Source of the DNA: Eggerthellaceae bacterium
GTDB lineage: Bacteria; Actinomycetota; Coriobacteriia; Coriobacteriales; Eggerthellaceae
DNA: 23,488 bases
NCBI GenBank assembly: GCA_003452695.1
Contig: DMNP01000193.1
Coordinates: 1 to 23,488, forward strand
Direction of reading: 5' to 3'
A program made the translations under genes and the position numbers. Positions 14,001 to 20,000 of the stretch are shown one piece after another. Every line of letters starts with the position of its first letter. Positions within the stretch are counted from its first letter, which is position 1. The notes beneath the pieces were generated by a model that saw only the letters and a list, made by a program, of their open reading frames with translations, made no database searches and was not told the DNA's origin.

Positions 14001-17000
14001 TGACGTCGGTGTGCACGATCTGGCTATAATCGGGCGTCTCTCCCGCAGGCGTTGCCGCATCCACAGCCGCCTTGGCCTCGGCCTCGGTGGCGTATTCGGT
14101 GCCGTTATACGTCCACTTCTCGGGCGTCTTCACGACGTCCTTCTCATCGTAGTCACTCCACGACATCGCTGCATGTTTCTGCGCCTCGGTGGCAGTGCTA
14201 TAGGTGACCTCGACTGCATCCAAGTCGGCCATCGTGTACTTGAAGGTCTTGAAGCCTGCATCGGCGCTGACCGTGCCAACGGCAGTCGTAGTATCCGCAT
14301 CTACCGTGGTGGCCTCAGGCTCGAAGGCCTTGGTCTCCGCATTGAACTTCACGGGCATGGGCGTGCCGTCCTCGGCCGTCAGCATGAAGGTGAATTCGTC
14401 ACCTTCCTTGTAGGCACGACCATCCAAGTACTTCGTAAGGTCGATGCCTGCCGTGCCCATCAGGCTCGTGTTGTAGAACGTTACATGTTTCTTGTCCTCG
14501 TCCATCACGATGGAGTCGGTCTCGCCCTTGGAATTAACCGGCTTCACGCTCTCGCCTTCCACTTGCCAGCTGGTGGTGAAGGCATCGGTGGGCGTCTCGG
14601 AAAGAACCACGCTTGCGCCGCGCGGCAGCACGAGCACGATGTCATCTGATCCTTCGGGCTCGGCATCGGCGCCTTTCAGCGTGAACTCATCGAGCGAGAT
14701 GGTCGCATGGCCATCGGCGTCGGTTGCGGTCTTCTTAAACACCCGCTCGTCTCCCTGCATGTAGCCATAGGTAATCTCGCTGTTGGGCCGGTAGCTGGTG
14801 ATGGTGGCTATGCCGGAGAAGTTGAACTCGTCGTTCTTGTCGACACTCAGGCGCACCTTGTTCACGATAAGCTCGGTGAAGCGATTGGTGAAGGTGTGGC
14901 TGTAGTTCCACTCCGGATTCTGTGCAGCCGAGGTGTCGCCGCCCGGATAGCGCTCTTCGGAAATCGTATTCGATGCGACGACAGAGCTCGTATCGCCATC
15001 CACGGAAACAAGCTCCCAGCCGTTGGCCTCGACTGGCTCGGTAACGGTATAGGTGGTTTGGAAGGGCACGTTCTTGATGGTGACCTTCTGGCCTTCGACA
15101 AGCGTGAAACGGTAGGAGCCATCCGCCTGCTTCACGAACTGGGTGGGCGTAGTCCCTCCTTCACCACTCGCTTTCAGCGGCGTGACGGGGTCGAACACGA
15201 AGTTGGTGGGCTCGAAATTGCTGTCGAAGGAGATGCCGAAAGTGAAGGTGCCCGCCTTGCCGTCCTCGGTCTCCTTCTTGATCTCGATTTCGGAGATCTT
15301 CGCCGTGTTCTCGAAGGAGCCGACGTTGATGGCCTCGCTGGTGTCGAGATTCGCGTCGGGCACGGTGTACTCGCCAACGGTGTTGTAGGTGCCGTCTGTG
15401 TTCCTCGTGAGCTCGTAGTAGACAGGCTCGTAGGTGCCATCTGGCCTGTAGGTGCCTTCACCCTTGTAGAACAGCTTGCCGTCCTCGCCCTGGCGGATGT
15501 CGTAACCACCGGTGACAACGGGGTCGCCAGGTGCGGGGCTGAAGTTCGTGCCCGGAGTAAGTATCGTGCCCAGGACGGAGTAGCAGTTTTCGCCATCTCG
15601 GTAGTACCTTACCTTGTTCCCGCTCTGTGTTTCGTAAATGGTGTGCCCGTTTACCACGAAGGCCTTGCCGTTCGGGTTATAGGGCATCCTGTTGCCGCTG
15701 TTCGGGTCGTACTTGTAGGCATTGCCGGCAACGACGTAATAGAGCACGCCCGTGGTGTCGCGGTAGATGTTCAGGCCATCCAGTGCAGGGTCGCCGCTGG
15801 GGCACGGATACTCAGTCGACCCGATCTTGCCTACATAGGATCGATCGAAGGGGTCTTCCACATCCTTGTCCGTGCTGGACGGGGACACCTGTCCGCTGCC
15901 CGGATTGAGCTGCTTCTTCTCGCCGTCGGGCGAGCGGTACGTCGAAGCGGCACCCGCAGCGCCGGGCACCTCGAAGTATTCCGTGCCGAGGGCGTCGGTC
16001 TTTACGGTGTAGGTGGTGCCGTTGTACTCAACCGTCTTGCCCTTGTACGCGAAGCGGTCGGACGTATCCGGGTTGAAGCTCGCGTCTTCCACGGGACGCT
16101 CGTCGCCCACCTCCGCCGTGCCATCGTCTTTGAGGGTCACCGCGTAGTACTTGCCGACGGCCAAGACATATGCCTTGCCATGGACGTCGATCTGCACGTC
16201 GTATTCCGCATCGCCGACCTTTGCCCGCCGCTTCTGGGCGGCAACTTGGTCGTCGGCCGTCGGGAACACCGTGTCGTCATCGGCCACCTGCAGGGGCTGG
16301 GTAGAGTCGAGGGTGTCGGGGTTCAGGTAGAGGGACTTGCCCGTATCCGTACCGCTTTCATACAGCGGCACTTTCACGTACCTCGTGCCGTTCGCATCCA
16401 CCTTCACGGTGTAGGTTTCGGGCTTGCCATCGCCATCAGCATCGTACTCGACGCGCGTTGGGGTCTGCTCGTAGCCTGCAACGTTCATAACTTGGCCGCC
16501 CGAAGCGCTCGCGTACTCGCCTCCGGCGCGGTAGAACTCCTTACCCGTTGCATCGGTGAACACCGGGTTGTTGCCGGCTCCCTGCTTGCCCATCGGCGTG
16601 TAGGCAACGCGGAAGACCGATTCGTTCACGTAGCGGAAGGCTGCCTGCCCGTCGTAGTAGTACGAATTGCCGCTGGCATCCGTGTACACCTTCTTGCCCC
16701 CAAGGCTACTCGAAGACAGCATGATGGGGTCGTTCTGGTTCACGTAAGATGCATCAACCTTCTCGCCAAGAGCATTCCACCACTGTCCATAGTGGTCCTG
16801 ATAGCAATAGTTGTAAAAGCCTCCGAATTTGTTCCTGTAGCACAGATAGCCTTCCGGCGTCGTGCGCTGATACTCGATGGTCGGATCGAGCGGATAGGCG
16901 GCGCTTCCGAGGACTTCGCCCGTGTCGATGTCGGTGCCGGCCAAAACGGCGTCCTGGGACCAAATGGTCTTCGGCGTTTCGTCCCAGTTGATATCGTCGT

Positions 17001-20000
17001 ATTTGCGCGGCAGCGGGTACTCGTCCGTGTAGTAGTAGGTGCCGGTGAGCACGTCAACCCGGCTGCCCTTGTGCATCTCGAGGTCGGTCTTCGGGTCGGA
17101 GACGATTACCTGCAGGTAATGGATCGCCTTCTCCTTGTTGTATTCCATCACTTCGCTTTCGGAGTTGTTCGGGATGACCTCCGTGATGCGATAGATGTAG
17201 GCCTTGGCGAGATGCTCGTTGTAGGGATGGTCGTACTTGTCTTGCTCGTACATGCTGCCCGGCGCAGAGTAGCTCTGCACGGGCAGGGGAATCACGCTCG
17301 TGTCGTTGTTCACGGTGTGGAAGTAGTCGGCCGGGACGGCGTTTGGCAGATCCACGGTGGCGGGTATTGCAGTGGGGTTCTCGCCGTTGTCTTCGTTCAT
17401 GTAGATGTACGTGTAGGGCACATGCCCAATTTCTTCGGCCCGTTCGATGTTGAAGGTGAAGGAGCTCCTGTACTCGCCCGCCGGCGTGGTGCCGTTGACG
17501 GTCTTGGCGGCCTCGGGGATTACGTAGACCTGCGGCAGCATATCGTGCTCGAGGGGCGAATTCCGCAGGATGGTGGTTTTGCAGGAAATGCCGCTTGTCC
17601 AGGTGTAGTCGGAGCCCTGCGAGTCTGCGCGCAGGTAGAAACGCGACCAGCTGGTGTCCGGGTCGGTGGCCGAACCCACGATGTAGTTACCGCTTTCGGA
17701 GGGTGTGCTCTGGCTGTAATCCGAGTCGTCGTACTGGTAGCGCTTAAGACCCGTGTTGTTGGCAAGGGTGAGCGTGGAGAGGTCGTTGCCCGAACGCAGC
17801 ACGATGCCCTCGGCGCCAGGGCCGTAGATGTCGCTCTTCATCGTGTCTTTGTTCATGTCCGACAAGTCCATATTCCATTCCTGGCTGTGGGCAACGTCCA
17901 GGTCGCCCACCCAGTAGAGGACGGAGGTGTCGGGCAGCGCGTCGTCTACGGTGATGCTGTAATCGATGTAGGTGCCCGAGCCTTTGCTGAGCTTCTTCGC
18001 GCCGGAGTCTGTGGCCCTCGACCCGTCAAAAGTGGTGTAGATCTGGTTCCAGAAATCCAGGCGGCCGTCCAGCGCGCCTATAAGCTCGCGCGTGTAGGTC
18101 TGGGTGCCGTCGAATTGCCCGGTGGTCGGATTCGTGCCGACAAGACGCTTCTGGTCGGTGCGGGTGAAGGTGTACCTTTCGCCCTCCGCGTTCGTCTGCT
18201 CCCCGGTTCCCCAGGGGTTCACACCATAGGAATCTACCTTGTAGATGTAATTGCCCGCATTGTCCTTCCTGATGGTGGGGATGAGGTCCATGTCCTTAAA
18301 GGTGACGCTGTCGATGTCGATAACCACGTCGTGGAGCTTGCCGTTCACGTCGGTAGCAGCACGCGGATAGACGATCTTCAGTTTGACGTTGTCGTCCAGC
18401 TTGCCGCCGGCGGTCTGGATATCGTCCCAGGTCTTCCCACCGTTAGCGCTCTCGCTGATCGGGAACAGCCTGGAGAAGATGCGGTAGCCGCCGTATGTTC
18501 CATCTTTCTCGATGTGGTAATCGCCGTAATCGCCCGCTTGTTCAACTTCGGTGTAAGCGCCGTCGCCCTGCTTGTAATAGAGCGTCGGGGCGGAATAATC
18601 AAAATTGTTGACCAAGTAATAAGTCTTGGGAATCCTGCTGTCGCCATTTTCGTCCACCCAGGGCTTTACGGGCTCCGGAGCAGTGCGCACATAGGTACCC
18701 GGAGCAAGATTGCCCTGGCCGCCTTCGCCGCCGATGACGGCACGCAGGGTCTTGGCATCGTTCTCGTTGCTGTCGAGGTCGACATACTCGTTGCCCGCAT
18801 CGTCGGTAGCGGTGTTGAAATTGAAATCCCAGTCGATGTAGAGCTTGTTCAGCTCATCCGGCGTCACGTCGTCGCTGATGTCGTAGTCGGAAATGGTGCT
18901 GTCGCTGCTCTCCGGTTCCTGATAGTGCATCCAGATTCTGGAGTCGCCCTCGGCGATCAGCTTCTCGAGGGCCGGAAGGTCCCTAAAGCCGAAGGTGGTG
19001 TACTCCATTTTGCCTTCGCCGTTTACGTCGCCCTGCTCACTGAGCTTGGAGGTGTCCCAACCGGAGAGGTCGACCACCCTTAGGGAATTGCAGTTCTCGA
19101 TGAGCTTGTCCACGATCTCTTCCAGGCCGCTGTCGTAGGCGGGATCGTGTGTGGGGTCGTTGATGGCATCGTCGATGTCGATGTCACCACCGAAGTAGAA
19201 CTCTTCCAGTTTTTCTTTGTGATAGACGAGTTCGCCGCCCAAGACGCCTGCCTTGAGACCCGGGAGCTTGATGTCGTTCATGTTGAGGATCCGCAGATTT
19301 TCCAGGTCGCGGATAGAGCGTACGAAGGTTTCCTGGTTGCCGTCGCCACCGTTCGGGTCCTTCCAGGTGCTGATGGTAATGCCCGAGATATCGATTTCCT
19401 CCAGTGCGGAGCAAGCATTGTTGTACTGCGAGGCCGAACTACCGAACATGCGCTGCGTCTGAGCGCCGGAGGCGTTGGTCACGGGGTAGTTGCTCGCGTT
19501 TACCGCGGTGTTTACCACCCTGGTCTGGAAACCGGGGTTGTTGAGCACGAACTTCTTCAGGCTGGTGCAGCCTGCGGCGAGGTCTTGCATCTGCTGCATC
19601 TTGCCGCTGTTGGTCCAGTTGCTCAGGTCCAGCTCGGTCAGGCTCGAGCAGTTCTGGAACATGCCGATTGCTTTTTGCACATTGGACATATCGAGAGCGT
19701 TGAAGTTCGCCGTCGTCAGAGATGTGCAGTCCTTGAACATCCTGTTGGTGCAGGTTACGGAACTGTGCGCCAAAGTCTCCAGGCCTACGATCTCCTTGAG
19801 GCTGGTGCAGCCGGAGAACATGTCGTCCAGCCTGCGGATGGTGTGACGATTTGGGACCACATTGCCGCTTGCGTCCGTTGCGAAGTTGAAGCCCGAAATG
19901 TCGATTTTGGTCACATTGGGCATGTTGGCAAACATCCACGTAAGGTCGACGCTGGGGCTGGAGCCGACCGTTCCCTGAACTTTGACCTCTGTGATTGCGT

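Noticed and set aside
14707..19083. A 1,458-codon open frame on the + strand
   Set aside because: Its codons align exactly with those of the minus-strand adhesin gene. It stays open because the adhesin seldom uses TTA, CTA or TCA codons. The product is rich in Val, Gly, Arg and His with no domain, and there is no ribosome-binding site.
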